From Heterobasidion occidentale (lineage: Eukaryota; Basidiomycota; Agaricomycetes; Russulales; Bondarzewiaceae), in contig JBCAQO010000001.1 in NCBI GenBank assembly GCA_039111635.1, positions 3,906,001-3,970,000 on the forward strand: a stretch of 64,000 nt of DNA. Reading direction: 5' to 3'. Both the position numbers and the translations under genes were made by a program. This document shows, one piece after another, positions 18,701 to 31,719 of this stretch. The notes under the pieces were generated by a model. It did no database searches, was not told where the DNA came from, and was given only the letters and a program-made list of their open reading frames with translations. The stretch's first letter is position 1. Each line of letters starts with the position of its first letter.

Positions 18701-21179
18701 TGGAAATATCTCTGACCTTGTAGTACTTTGAATCCCACTTGTGAGCATCGGGGGTTTGCTCGAGCCATTGTTCATATTCTGGAATCGTGAAGAAATCCTT
18801 GCGTTGTTTGGCCTTCGTGACCTGAACACCACCCACACGTCAATTCCAAGCGCCAATTCAACCCGGATTTCCTACGCACCCGGACAATTGGCGTGACAAA
18901 TTCGACGAGGAAATTGTCGAGCTTCAGTAAAGAAGGAAAGAAATGATCCAAAAAGTTGATAAGCAGTCCTTTGATATGAGAACCATCGTGATCCTGTAAA
19001 GAGCGGTCAAATTTCGACTGCTCAAGCTTGAAGACACAGAGACTATACCTGATCCGTCATAATCATCAACTGGCCGTACCGCAAACTTGAGACGTTCGTA
19101 TACTCTTTGTTGCTCTGGAGGCCCATAATCTTCTTGATGTTCTGGATTTCTTCGTTCTTCATAATCTGGTCATGCCTAGCTTCGCGCACGTTGAGCATTT
19201 TACCGCGAAGTGGGAAGACACCAAAGTTATCGCGCCCGACGACACCCAACCCCGCAACAGCGAGGGCCTTGGCAGAATCTCCTTCAGTGAGAATAAGAGT
19301 ACATTTAGATGCATTCCTCGTCCCAGCGTTATTCGCGTCAGATAATTTCGGGAGGCCGGTCAACCTGCATCCATTCGAGTGTCAGCACATGCATTTCAAA
19401 AATTGGCCAGACCATACCGATCTCGTTTCGTGCCATCGGTCTTCTTGATCTCTTGGTTGGCCTTGAATTTCGCCCAGTTCAAAACCTTGTCAATGATTGA
19501 AGACTTTTGGACTTCATCGAAACAATCGTGAGCGACGTTGAAAGGACAACAGACAGAACGATTACCTTTCTTCATGAAATCTTCCGACAAAAGAGGCTTT
19601 GAGCCAAACTTGGATGCGGGAAGCGTCATGGTCTCCTTGGTCTGACTGTCGAACGTAGGGTTCTCGATCAAGGCGTTAACGAAGAGCCACATGTGGTCTT
19701 TGACCTTCTGCGGTGTCGCTACCGCTCCCTTATTCTTGGTTTTGATCGTGGCTATTATCGTCTTCGCAATCTGGTCAGCAATATTGACGACGTGTGTACC
19801 ACCCTTGATCGTCGAGATTGAGTTGGCAAAGGATACATGTTGGAATGATCCCTCTGACACAGCGAAGGCGACCTCCCACCGATCATTAATGCGCTCATAA
19901 ATCACCGAAGGCTTCACCTGAGCCGCGCCGCCTGAGTTCTCCGCCGCCTCTGCGGCTGCAGAGTTGAGATACATTTCCACGTACTGCTTGAAGGTCTTGA
20001 CCTTGATCCGCTCATCGTTCAGAACAACTTTAATGTCTTTAACCGTTCCCGCCATATCGTAAACACGTTTCTTGAGCAGTGAAACAGTGTCCTCGTCAAT
20101 GGATTCCATCCCGAAACGTTTCAGGTCCGGCTTGAAGGTGACTCTAGTATACTCCTCGCCGCGGCTATTCTTGGTAATTTTCGCCTTGCCACAGGTACCC
20201 ATATTATTAGACCACGTCTGCTTGTACTTCTGGCCTGAGTTCTTGTCCGCTGTGTCGATAGTGAACTCCGTTGAGTATATGTTGGCAAGTTTGGCGCCGT
20301 AGCCGTTACGACCTCCAGTCAACTTCTTTTCGTCATCGTCGTAGTTAGATGAAGAAAGAAGGTGTCCGAAGATGAGTTCTGGGATATACATATTCTCTTT
20401 GGAGTGCATCACGATGGGAATACCATGCCCGTTGTTATAGACGGATATGGTGCCCTCTTCAACGTCGATGTCAACTTTGAGAGTGTCCATGTTTGGGTCG
20501 TTGATCTGCACAATACGCCAGAACCATTAAAATGGTCAGATCACTGTATATACGCAGGACTGACCTTGTTGTCAGCCGCATTTACGAGGATTTCATCCAC
20601 TATCTTGAAAAAACCAGGAACGTACTTGACGTTTCGAAGCACCATTCGCTTTGTGTTTGAATCGTAGGTCCACATGTGTTGCGTGACTGTCTCGACGCTT
20701 CCAATGTATGAGTCAGGTCGTTTCAAGATATGCTCTAGTTGGGTCAACTGCAAGAATATATGCTCGCTCGATTTCATAATAAGACATCATTGAGTTGGGC
20801 GCACCTTTTGATACGTCTCGGACGCCGTCTTTTTCTTGCCGTTTGTAGCAGCAGGAGCTGCTCTAGCAGTAGACGAGCCTGACCCATAGTCGTAATCGTC
20901 TACATTCACGATACTGTCATCCGCGTTCTCGTCCACGTCTATAGGAACCTTCTTCTTTAGTGCTGCCTTCGGTTTCACGGGAGCTTTCGTGGCCTTGGGC
21001 TTCGCAGGGGGCTTTGACGCTGCCTTTGCCTGGGCATCACCGTTGCCATTCAGCACGCGTCCATCTCTTTCCCGATTAAGAAGACTCACTGTTGTTTTCT
21101 TCTTCACAGCTGGCGTAAAGTCGTCCGATTCGGAGCCAGAAGACACATCTATGTCGATGTTCTCTTCGGAAGAGCTCAT
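15721..21179 (-). CDS. TOP2: DNA topoisomerase II
   Basis: This is a multi-exon gene for a type IIA topoisomerase of about 1,500 aa. It starts at MSSSEENIDIDV and has an acidic/basic low-complexity N-terminus. The GHKL ATPase domain follows, with RPDSYIGSVE, DEILVNAADNK and GGRNGYGAKLANI. The TOPRIM domain has LILTEGDSAKALAVAGLGV, PLRGKMLNVREA and DHDGSHIKGLLINF. The breakage-reunion domain has AARYIFTETAPI near 18020, which carries the catalytic Tyr, then INGVEGIGTG. The C-terminal tail (15721-16673) is a long K/A/P- and D/E-rich region typical of eukaryotic Top2 and ends GDDSFEI. The enzyme relaxes and decatenates DNA in the nucleus using ATP. The start is chosen because the frame upstream of it is not conserved in character. 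Confidence 0.97.
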
Positions 21180-21734
21180 GCTTGCAAGTGTGTGAGTGCC
21201 ACTGGAAAAGGTGGTGGCGTGAAGGAACGCGTTGGTTGAAGAATGGAACGGCGAAAGGTGCGACCGACGCGTTAGAACGAAACGCGCGCTAGATGTGAAG
21301 AGTGTCACGTGGTACGCGTTTTTGGCAAGATGTCTCCTCAGACCGAGGATGACAATCATGCAGGATAGGAACGACGTGGACGAGGTGTGGGCTGGACGAT
21401 CGTGGTGTTCGCCCTCTTTGACACATATTTTGTAAGCATCTTGCCGATCAGCCAGCAGCACACAGCGAAACATCTTCGTGCAGTTTTTATCTTCTCCGTG
21501 CTGTGAAGGGTAATTACCGCTCCAAAATGTGCCCATTATTCAATTTCATGTGCATGCCAGCTAGTCACTCACTTACACACGAGTTCTCCAGCAAAGGGTA
21601 AAGGATCGGATCACATAAAACACATAGACTACAGGTATACATGCAAGATCGATCAAAGAACATAACATAGAATCCTGTAAAGACTTGAAGCTTGAAGAGC
21701 ATATAATGAGTGAAGAATATGGATACTCTCTGGC
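21180..21734. other. Intergenic: TOP2 promoter and 3' end of the F-box gene
   Basis: The spacer separates two minus-strand genes. It contains the MCB-like cluster near TOP2; the rest shows nothing specific. Confidence 0.5.
21227..21319 (-). promoter_or_regulatory. Cluster of three ACGCGT (MCB-like) boxes upstream of TOP2
   Basis: ACGCGT occurs at 21227-21232, 21267-21272 and 21314-21319, about 48, 88 and 135 bp before the TOP2 ATG, with an additional ACGCGC between them. ACGCGT is the binding site of MBF (Mbp1/Swi6-type) factors that drive G1/S transcription in fungi. Use of this site in this species is inferred. Confidence 0.5.
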
Positions 21735-24018
21735 TTATTGTTGCTTGAGATACCCATCGGAATCCACTGGTATAAGGAAATCGAGGCCTTTCAAGTGAGC
21801 AGGCACCTTGACCGGGTATTTCTCATCGAGGAGATCCAGACCGTCTTGATCTTCGACTGCGATGCCTCGCTCTTGGAATTGCCGTTTGAAGATGGTAATT
21901 TCTGCTGGCAAGAACAGTCTACTCGGGTTTCGATCAACGAGCACGCGTACACAGCGCAAGGCAGGCATTTCAAAGCCTAAGATCCGATCCATCGTTATAT
22001 ATAAATCATCCCATCCACGCCATAAGCAGTCCTGCATGGCAAGCACCAGGTGGGTGATCGTAGGATTGGACAGACGAGGCGGGACCAATGCGTCGGAAAA
22101 CGAACGCGTTCGATGAGCAGGAATCACATATTCGGATAGGCGTGGACACAGCTCTTTCAGAGCTGCGAACGCGGAGGTGGCGGTGTATACGTCCAGATGG
22201 AGAAATTGAAGGTTCTTTCCGTGTATTTTGAGCAAAGCATGCACGGAATTTATGTCCAAGGTATCTGCCACGTCAATGCTCAGGTGCGTCAGCGAAGGTA
22301 GTTCCCAATCTTGCAAGGCCTCTAGATGTTTCCGCCGCGCGCCATGCACAGTCAAATCTACGAGGCTCGCATAGCGAACACCCTTTCCCGATACATCCTT
22401 TGGTGCGGCTTGGCAATAGAATTCGTAGGCTCGCACGCTTTCAGGGAGCAGGTTGGCCATGCTTTTGGCCATGATGATAGATTTCCCCGTGACTCTGCGC
22501 CCAAAAGATATCGCCTTCCATTCCACTCGACACAAGTTCTTGTTGGCATGAAGCCCAGGATAGATAAACTGACCGATCTCCTTCAACGACCAGTAGTTCT
22601 TCTTTTTGATGATGAAAGTGCGTAGACGTGGGCAAAGGCGAAGTATGGTCCCGACCTCATGAACGGAACATACTTCCGCTTCAATGAGGAGAAAATCGAT
22701 CAGCGTCCCGTTTCCGTAAGCGCCGCGCTTCATAGATGACAGTTGGAGCGCCAGGCAAAAGTTGGCCACTCGTTCTGGATTGGCTGCACTATTTTGGATG
22801 AAAACTGTGCGGTACAAGAATTTGGCAGCGATATCCCACCACGATCGGCAGACAAGAGCTAAGTTCAGAGCGATTCGTCTTCTGTCCATCATCTCCGCCT
22901 CTCGGGGCCATTGGTGGAGAGAGGCTGGAACGCCTGGGATTGAATAGGGTGGCACAGGATCCATCGTGTCTCCTGGAACTCTAATAGCCATACTAAATAT
23001 CTTGATCCACAATTCAGTTGGCAGCCGCGCCATGAATACGTCTGAAGGTGCGGTGAAAACGTTCTAATTTAGTTTTGATTTTACATATTCTTTATGACTG
23101 GTAAAACTCACTCTCATCAACAATCGAGATTGGAAGTAGATGCCCCGTGGAGGATCCCGTAGTTGTCATATGATCGAGGACATGGAGTTGATCAAGAATG
23201 ATAGCACTCAGTGCATCGCCAGAGGCTCCTTGCATGGTAGGGAAAGCATGATGCTCGTGGGCAGCGAGTGGCACTGGCTCGTTGGCGAAGGGGAGTATAG
23301 CACTCAACTCGTTGTTGGAGACTCCCTGTATTTGAGGGAAAGCAGGAATAGTGGACGGCTGCGACATGCCCCGAAAGGGCTCCATATAGAGAGAATTCCA
23401 GTTGAGTAGATAAACGTGCTGGGTGAATGGGTGATCCCACCCGAAGGCCGCGCTGACGACTTCGAGCATGGTGGGCTGCAGGAGATATTCGATTTCCTCG
23501 CGAGAGGTCGAGCCAATTATGAAGGCAGCGGCTGCCATCGCATCCTCATGGGAAGAGAATCTCTCCGGGTGCGGGAGATGGCCCTCTGGTAGGGGCAGAG
23601 ATACAGAGTTCGACTCATACTGATGTGCATTCCCTCTTAGCTGGGGCTGCTCATATAACCCCAAACCCGCGTTCGAAACGAAGCCAGCACTCAAGCCTTG
23701 CTCGAGCCTATAAGGAGTTGCATCATATCCTGGTGCTATAAGAGGGGTCGGAAAGGTGTCTAAGGTTTGATGACTACTCTGACCGAGCGCTTCAGGTTGG
23801 AATGAACCATAAGATCCGGAGAACCTATCGTATTCGGAATTCGTTTGAAAAGCAGGGCCGGGGCTAAACGTATCGAAAGCCTGCGGGTTACTCAGATTTT
23901 GGAAGGAAGGTCCAGATTGGAATGAATCGGGAAACTGATAATAGTTGGGATTCATGGCAGGGCGTCGTGGTGGAAGGGGAGATGCGATCGTGAGGATGGG
24001 ATCCAGAAGAGTGCTCAT
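21735..24018 (-). CDS. F-box protein with a long Gln/Pro/Ser-rich N-terminal region
   Basis: Two long open frames (24018-23092 and 23033-21735) can be joined by one intron with donor GTGAGT and acceptor CACCTTCAG. This keeps frame and gives IVDEN followed by VFMARLPTELWIKIF. The N-terminal exon, about 300 aa, is rich in F, P, S, Q and Y without a known fold. The second exon opens with an F-box (LPTELWIKIFSMA, then LALVCRSWWDIAAKFLYRTV) followed by about 350 aa with leucine-rich spacing like other basidiomycete F-box proteins. F-box proteins recruit substrates to SCF ubiquitin ligases through Skp1. If the intron is not used these are two genes, the second starting at MARLPTELW. I recognise no specific substrate class. 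Confidence 0.62.
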
Positions 24019-24736
24019 CTATGACGCTTTATATCTCTTTCATTTCGATAGAAAGCCACCAACGTGGTCCAAATGTGGCCTCCCATCCCGCTTGGAATGC
24101 CATATATTCTGGCCACAGTGACTTGAAGGCGATGACAAGATGACAAGATGCATGCTTCGAATTTGCTTCGATCTATAAAATGAGGTGAGCTGAATATTTG
24201 AGGCAAGTCTGGACAATTGAATAGCAGCACAAAGAAAGACAGAAACACGATCGAGCTTGTGGATCATTGTAGGCGTTGCAGTTCCAAGACAATTGCACCA
24301 AGCGGCACGTATCGGCGCCCGGCCCGACGATGCCGGCGCCATCCCATGCCAGAGATTCTGAAGTTGCGTCCACAGGTGGAGAAATGGGAAAACTATCAGG
24401 TAGATATGACAATAAGACATTAGCACCTAACAAGAGTATATACGAATCGTAACGTAATGTAGGAGTCCTGCACGCCGTACAGACTTGTGATATTAGAGCT
24501 ACAGACAACAAGTGGCAAGTAAACAGTGACACAACACGGAAAGTAGGTAGAGATATGTATAGGAACTGCAATCTACGGTAAGTGAACAAAGCAGTGCGGC
24601 AAAAATGATAGGAATAAGAAGTAAACAGTCATCCCAAAAGCAATTCCAAAGCATCAGATGATGGTCCAACAGCCATGATTGTCCCCCCCCAGACACAGTC
24701 TATACAACGACAGTGTCCAGCGGCGATGGCACGCAG
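24019..24736. other. Intergenic, no gene recognised
   Basis: About 720 bp between the F-box gene start and the DOT1 stop contains only short frames on both strands. Confidence 0.45.
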
Positions 24737-26748
24737 CTATCGCCGTGAGCGAGAGCTCCTACCCAATGCCGCTCGGCCACTCTCAAAGCGAGCGCGGATC
24801 TCTGCGTATCCCTCACGATCAACGCGATGGACATAGAATGATCCCGACTCGCCGTGCCATGAGACATAGCCTTGGCGATACTTGTGCTCCTGCACATCGA
24901 AGATCGCAGATATGTCGTCGATATTGCGCTCTGTGAGTCGGGCATTCGGTGGCACGAAGTGCGCAAGTGAGATGACCAATGCGCCCTCTTTGAGATCGAG
25001 CAGCTTCGGCCGGATGGCTTCGTTCACTGAAAAGTTGTTTGAAATAAGCACACTGATAGACGGTCAGTGGAAATAAAAGACACACAGCTCTCGCTAAATG
25101 CCTTGTTATTCACAAGGACAACATCAGCCTTGCTCATGAGCTCGGATACCCTCGCGCTCTCCAACATATTGCCTTCTACCAGTTCAACATTCCCCATCGT
25201 GACCCCCCACATTTTGGCGCGGGCGTTCATCTGCACGTATTGCTCCCGGGCCATATCTGCTGGTGCCGACATGAACTCTATTCCAAATGTATCGCAGCCA
25301 CTCTGGAGTGCGGCCTGCAATACGACATTGCCCACGCCGCATCCAAGGTCAAGGAGCAACATGCCGGGGCGCAATTGCGCAAGGTGAAGGAGATCGGAAA
25401 TGAAGTCCGGTTGTAGTTCTCCATAGACGTAATCCGAAAAGGCAGGATAATTCCCAAGCTCGGATGTACGAGGTCCCACAGTGCGCTGATAGGTTTCCTC
25501 GACAATACGCTTGACAACCTTTGTGGGTATTCCTGACGTGGCCCACTCACGAACAGCTTCTTTCAAGCCATTCGGTTGGAGAGGGGCGAAAGGGTCGGCA
25601 GGGAGTGGAGGGTATTTCAAGTGGTGGAATAGTGAATTGATTTCAGCGAGAGTGGAGAGAAAGAGGGGCCCATCGCGCTTATGAATGGCTCGGCGAATTA
25701 AACGAAGATAGTCCGTCCGTTGAGGATCAGATGTGGAAAGCAACGACTCGTCCGAAGATACAAGAGTATCAGGCAGAGTACCGAACAATGCCCGTTGCTT
25801 GGGGGTAAGGTAGTCTGGAATGCCTATTAGGCAAAGACCGTGTAAAGTCACAATCCTACTCACATTCCACAATCCGGTACAATGATTGTTCAAGACACAT
25901 AATGGGGCTGTAGTGATTCGGGTCCTTGGGTGCAAGGAGGATGTACCTGAGAGAGCAATTAGCGCGTGAATATCTAACACACTTGGAGACGAACCTCTCT
26001 GACGACCCTGTGTTTGGAAACTCCAACTCAGCAACTGGATAATTAGCAGGGTGTGGATCAAACGACGTGTCTGTCGGGTCGTCTGGATTACGGAAATCTA
26101 GAGGGATGTGAGCTGAATGTTTCGAAAGACAGCAGTTGTACGTACATGCTACATAATGCGTGATACCCTTGTGTATCAGGTCGACCACGACCATCTCATT
26201 GCTGCGAAACCCTACCCCAGGAGAGCCACTCTGCGCTTCATAACAATCACCTCTTGGTATTGGCTCGTCAGTGGTCCGAAGGACGGAAGTAGAGCGTGAT
26301 CGACTTTTTCTATAGAGAGGCTCGACAGAGGATGATGGAGTAGAGGACCGGAGACGCGTCGAAGCGCGCGACCCCGACCCTGACGCGGATGAGGAACTCG
26401 GGGAGTGGCTCGCGCGTTTCGCGCGTGGGGCTGCGCCTGATGGACTCAGGCGTGTTTTTTTTGCGGGCGGCGGCTGTGGTGGCTCATACGCGCTATTATC
26501 ATCAGCGTGTTTTCGCTTAAGGGAGTGGACTGGCGATCCGGCTTCGGCTTGTAGACTGGAACAGATTTGGTAGGTGGGCGTATGACCGCAACCAGGTTAG
26601 GCTTCTGTGTGACAGGACGCGGCACCGTCACGATACGCGTGGTTACAACGACGGCGGGGCTGGGGGAAGATGAGGACAACGAGGATTTAGGGTGTGCGAA
26701 GAATGCAAAAGGCTGGGGAGCCTCGGTGGTGGAGGAGAGCATGGTCAT
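24737..26748 (-). CDS. DOT1: Histone H3 lysine-79 methyltransferase
   Basis: The catalytic domain carries the Dot1 hallmarks. VYGELQPDFISDLLHLAQL is followed by the S-adenosylmethionine site LLLDLGCGVGNVVLQAALQ, then GIEFMSAPADMAREQY, the acidic VELVEGNML, and VVLVNNKAFSE, which is equivalent to the NNFAF active-site loop. An intron follows, then a final exon with LKEGALVISLAHFVPPNARL. The N-terminal 200 or so residues are basic and S/P-rich (VVTTRIVTVPRPV, LKRKHADDN, RAKRASHSP) and probably bind nucleosomes or DNA. Dot1 methylates H3K79 in chromatin and acts in silencing and the DNA-damage checkpoint. The N-terminal region needs a frame change near 26.53 kb that no clear intron provides. Confidence 0.93.
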
Positions 26749-28176
26749 CGTGGTCAGAGGAAGAGCCGCACAGCAGCGCGAAAACCTCCCGGTGTCACAC
26801 AGGCGTCACGCCCTCACAGCTTCCTTCAATTCAGCGTCAATGACTCCCTTTCCCGTCGTTGTTGTTCTCTAACGGCGATAGTGGCTCTCCATCTCTAGGT
26901 GACAGATTGGCTTCATCTGTCAGAGAGGCATCGTGGCTGCTGCTCTTACTGCACACTTGAATATGTGTGTTTCATTCAAATGTCAGACCACGACGAACCC
27001 TTTAGGCACAAAGGCTGCAATGTCCTCTCGGGCTGAAACAGACGTGAAGCCTTCGCCACCAACTTGGATGTATAGATGCTATCCACCTATTCACCAATGG
27101 GCCCAATCTTGACCGTGCCAGGGAATCCGCTCATACACGAATATGGATCCGCGCGTTCAATTCTATCACTGCTGATCCCTTTGTTCAAGGCTTAACGCGT
27201 ATTGTTTTGATCCGGATGCTTTTGGTCTTCTTGTGCTTCATTTGATGGCTCCAATACAATCTCAAGACTAATGAAAACAATGGCAGTGGTTCTTGCACGA
27301 CACCTGAACACTCTGACATGCTCCACATCGCATCTGTACATGGATGCATTAACTGTGACGGCGGCGTGTTGGTATTCCATATGCCTATTTCTTTGCACAG
27401 GAGACATGGAATTTTGAAGACTGCTTGAATACTATCGACCTTTCGAAATCAGCTGTGTTGTTCGAGAAGTTTCGACCTGTCCCCTCATTTCCGTGTAACG
27501 CTTCTGTCTATGCTCTTTAGAGAACGGACTTATAACGTCACCTATCAATTTAATATTTTTGTCTCAAAATCGCGACTTAGATGCAGTTCAGCTTGTGAAA
27601 TGTTACAGTGACTTGCATATCATTCTGCAGGTCAAGCCTCATAGTTTTTGTTTGTAGTAGCCAAATAGTCACGGCCAGTCACATATGATGTCAGCAGGCA
27701 TGCTCGTTGCTAGTTCGTTGCTCCACTAGATTTTGCGCTGTCCAGCACCAAGGATGGTCATGGAGACCTCAGTATTTTCTTGGAGGGTCAGATTTCTACC
27801 AATTAGAGAGCGTTATGGCAGAACAGTTGAGGGAATAGGCCAATGTTGGCGCGCAGAGCAGAGCGCGGGCAGGTGGATGTTCAACAGAAGCACGGGCAGT
27901 TCGGGGTGACAGCACGATGGGCGTCGAATGTCACGTATTTGGTTAAGACAAACAAAGACTACAGAACACCGACCTGCAGAATGATATGCAAGTCACTGTA
28001 GAACGAAAAAAATCAGTTGAAGATCGAGACGCGGCCTGACGCGACGCGTTCTACGCGACTGGACGCGTGATGACGCATCCTGCATGACTGCGACATCACA
28101 TGCCGTTTTCATTTCCTTATGGAGGTCGAATTTCGGAGACCATTTCAGTCCCATTTCGAGCCTCCATATTGCATAC
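26749..28176. other. Divergent intergenic region between DOT1 and the ABC-F gene
   Basis: About 1.4 kb lies between two divergently transcribed genes. No coding frame with a recognisable domain was found. The right end holds MCB-like boxes close to the ABC-F start. Confidence 0.45.
28044..28068 (+). promoter_or_regulatory. Two ACGCGT (MCB-like) boxes upstream of the ABC-F gene
   Basis: ACGCGT at 28044-28049 and 28063-28068 lies within a CGCG-rich stretch 110-130 bp before the ATG at 28177. The same box is clustered before TOP2. Confidence 0.35.
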
Positions 28177-31100
28177 ATGTCGTCTCAAGATATCGCAGAA
28201 GAAATTCGGAACACGCTTCCTGGGACCGAGGAGATCGTTGTTCAATACCTTTCCGGATACCTCGTAGACGAGGCTAGCGAGGACGATGACATCCTGCAGG
28301 TAGCGCGCCTCATGCTCGACTCTGTCGCTATGGGCAAAGAGAGCGTGGTCGAGCAGCTCATGGGCAAGCTGGGGGAACTGCTTCAGGACCAGCTCTTGGC
28401 GAGGGAGAACAATCGGTCAGGACCGAAGCTGCAGCGGCTGGACAAAGTGATGGACATGAGCAAGGCGGGCGCGATGTCGAACACTATCGCATTTACGGAG
28501 GGTGTCGATCTGGAGTCGATCAACAAGGGAAAGTGCGTAGCTGAAGCCGATGTCCGTCATAGAATTTTCTTGATATATAATTTCTGGAAGAGCATCTCGT
28601 GTCGATGTCAAGAAACTTGAGAAACAAGAAGCGAAACTCAAGGTTCGCGCACCATGATACCTCTCCTCATTCTTTTGTACCCACCATGCCCTTTAATTTT
28701 AGGCTAAAATTGAGAAGCGATCTCGCAGAGATCTGTATGAAGGCTCAAAATTGCTTGAGCAGCAAAAGAAACAGGCATGCCGCTTCCTTCATCTTTGATT
28801 CGCAGGGTATTGACAGGAGGTTATTTCTGCAGCAATCTTACGAGGAGATGTTCATGAAAGTTAGAATCCATCGGCTTGTGGATTCATGCCCGCCATTGAC
28901 ATCAAATAATTATCCAGATCAATCCTCTGGAAGCGAGCGCATCGTCCAAGAACAAGAGCAAAGACATTCACCTTCCTTCCATCGATGTCAACTTCGGCTC
29001 GAATCGCATTTTGTAAGATAATCCAAACTGCATGCACAGGACACACTTATCACTCTTTCTAGGTCTGGTGCCTCTCTCACGTTGGCTCATGGTCGTCGGT
29101 ATGGTATCATCGGACGAAACGGTATGATATCTTTGCAGCACCACTTAGTAAAAAAAACCCACATCATGTTGTCCAGGTGTCGGAAAATCTACCCTTCTCA
29201 GACACATTGCTATGCGAGAAGTCCCTATTCCCCCACACATCACAATCCTCTTCGTCGAGCAAGAAGTACGTGCTTCTCCGCCTCGCCTCATTTTCCTTGA
29301 CCTCCCGCCACGTGCAGATTATCGGCGACTCCACAACCGCTCTCGCCTCGGTACTCAAAGCCGACGTCTGGCGAGATCACCTGCTCAAAGAAGAAGCCGT
29401 ACTCAACGCGAAGATGGCAGAGCTGGATGCGCAGGGGGATAGCGACCCGCGCTTAGAGGAGGAACGAGATGATGTGAGTGGGCGGATGGCAGAGGTACAT
29501 GCAAGGTTGGCCGACATGGACGCAGAGAGCGGGCCGGCGAGGGCGGCTGCTTTATTGGCTGGTAAGTGCTATCCAGCAGCCTATCTGCGGTGAACACTTT
29601 CGACGCAGACATATTGCAGGTTTGGGATTCAGCGAATCGGATCAATCACGGCCGACAAGCTCGTTCAGTGGTGGATGGAGGTAAGCCCTCACATTTTCAT
29701 AACTATGATATCTGACAATCTTTAGGATGCGACTCGCTTTGGCGCGTGCCCTCTTTGTCAAGGTATATTTTCATGACGCTTATGACATAGCATGTACTGA
29801 CGTTCCGTTAGCCTGCGCTTCTGCTTCTGGATGAGCCTTCCAATCACAGTAAGGTCATCGTACCTCTCAAGAGGCATGATGCTCATATTTTCCACAGTCG
29901 ATTTGAACGCTCTCGCGTGGCTAGAAGATTATTTGCAAACATGGCCGGGGACATTGCTGGTCGTGTGCGTCTTTTTTCTCTACTGTGCCTACCACAGGGA
30001 AGCTAATCCCAAATCTCAGCTCCCACGACAGAGCTTTCCTGTAGGTCGTTACACGTTCTCTCAGTAATGAGTGCTTAGCATGCCCGCAGAGATGCCGTTG
30101 CTACCGACATCATACACCAACACTCCGGACGACTAGATTACTACAAGGGGTACGGCTGCATTATCTCTTACCCACCCTGAAAGAGGCTGACTGTTTCGTC
30201 CGCAGGAATTTCACCCAGTTCTATTCGACAAAATCAGAGCGCGAACGCAACCTCCAGAAAGAGTACGATGCGCAGATGGAGTACCGCAAGCACCTGCAGG
30301 CGTTTATCGACAGGTGGCGATACAACGCCAATCGGGGTATAATTGCCCTTTTCATCTGAAGGGTTTCATGGGATATTGACCTCCTTGTAGCTGCACAGGC
30401 ACAGTCGAAGATTAAGATCCTTGAGAAAGTAAAATACCCCCCAATTTTTGCGTGCATGCATTGACTACAAAATTTCGTACCAGCTGCCCGAATTGACGCC
30501 TCCGGAAGCGGAAGAGACTGAGAAATTCCGGTGATGCATACATGCTCAAGGATATGACATGCACACCAAGCGACTAATACGCCACTATCTCATAGCTTCC
30601 CAGAGACAGAAAAAATTTCCCCACCCCTGCTTCAGCTGTCCGACGTCACGTTCGGATACGACCATGCCAAGATCATCCTCGAGAAAATCAACATCGACGT
30701 TGGTCTAGACTCGCGGATAGCCATCGTCGGGTCTAACGGAGCCGGAAAGTCTACGCTGTGAGTCCAAAGATTGCCAAATTTCTTGGAGGTGTGGCGCTCT
30801 GACGTGACCTGAACGGCTTTGCAGGATCAAGTTGTTGACGGGCGAGCTGAAGCCATTATCGGGACACTTATCGCGCAATGGCCGGCTACGCGTGTACGTC
30901 TTAATTCTCCTCTGCCATGGATTACACTCACAGAGAACACATTTTCATCCACAGCGGATACTTCGCACAGCATCACGTCGACACGCTCATCCCGACGATG
31001 ACCCCCGTACAGTTCCTTGCCTCAAGATTCCCGGGGAAGACCGAACAAGAGTACCGCCAGCATCTGGGCAATTTCCAAATTAGTGGTATGACTGGGTGCG

Positions 31101-31719
31101 TCTGTCTTTTTACTGTGGGTGTCAGGCTGCGCACTCGAGTGCTGACGGTGCTCGGCATTGCGTAATTATGTAGGTTGCAGCTGATCGGCACTCTGAGTGG
31201 AGGACAAAAGTCGCGTGTGGCGTTCGCTGTGCTATCGTTACAGCAGCCGCATATCTTGCTGCTCGATGAAGTCCGTCTCTCTTTCTGTGCCATCGCGATA
31301 CCCTCTAACACGATATTCCGATCGCATAGCCGACTAACCACTTGGATTTGGAGGTACGTGCTACAATATCATGTAGGCAGGCATGATATCAATATGTAAA
31401 CAGGGTCTCGATGCGTTAATGATGGCGCTGAGTGCGTGGAACGGAGGTGTGATCGTCATCTCTCACGACGAACGATTCATCACCACCGTTGCGAAAGAGG
31501 TGAGCGCCCCGCTCTCTGGTCTCCCTGCTTTGATCGGTCCTGTTCAAATTTTTCTCTCCCTTTGCAGTTGTGGGTGTGTGGCGATGGTGCGGTCAGCAAG
31601 TTCAAGGGCGACGTGCAAGCGTACAAGGTTCGTTCTTCTTTGGGGCTTGGCTGTACGCTCAGTTGCTGAATGCAGAGCTATAGAACTTGATCGTTAGCAG
31701 TGTCAAGGCGAAGCCATGA
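28177..31719 (+). CDS. ABC-F family ATPase, Gcn20/ABCF3-like
   Basis: This gene has more than ten exons and starts MSSQDIAEEIRNTL. The N-terminal region (DEASEDDDILQVARLML and onward) resembles the Gcn1-binding region of Gcn20-type proteins. Two ABC cassettes follow. The first has IIGRNG and VGKSTLLRHIA split by an intron, the signature SSFSGGWRMRLALARALF, and LLLLDEPSNH. The linker region has KSERERNLQKEYDAQMEYRK. The second cassette has IVGSNGAGKSTLIKLL, TLSGGQKSRVAFA, ILLLDE split by an intron, and VIVISHDERF. There are no membrane segments. Gcn20 acts with Gcn1 on ribosomes to activate Gcn2 during amino-acid starvation. The last exon is best read from an acceptor at CTATAG, giving NLIVSSVKAKP and a stop at 31717-31719. 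Confidence 0.92.
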
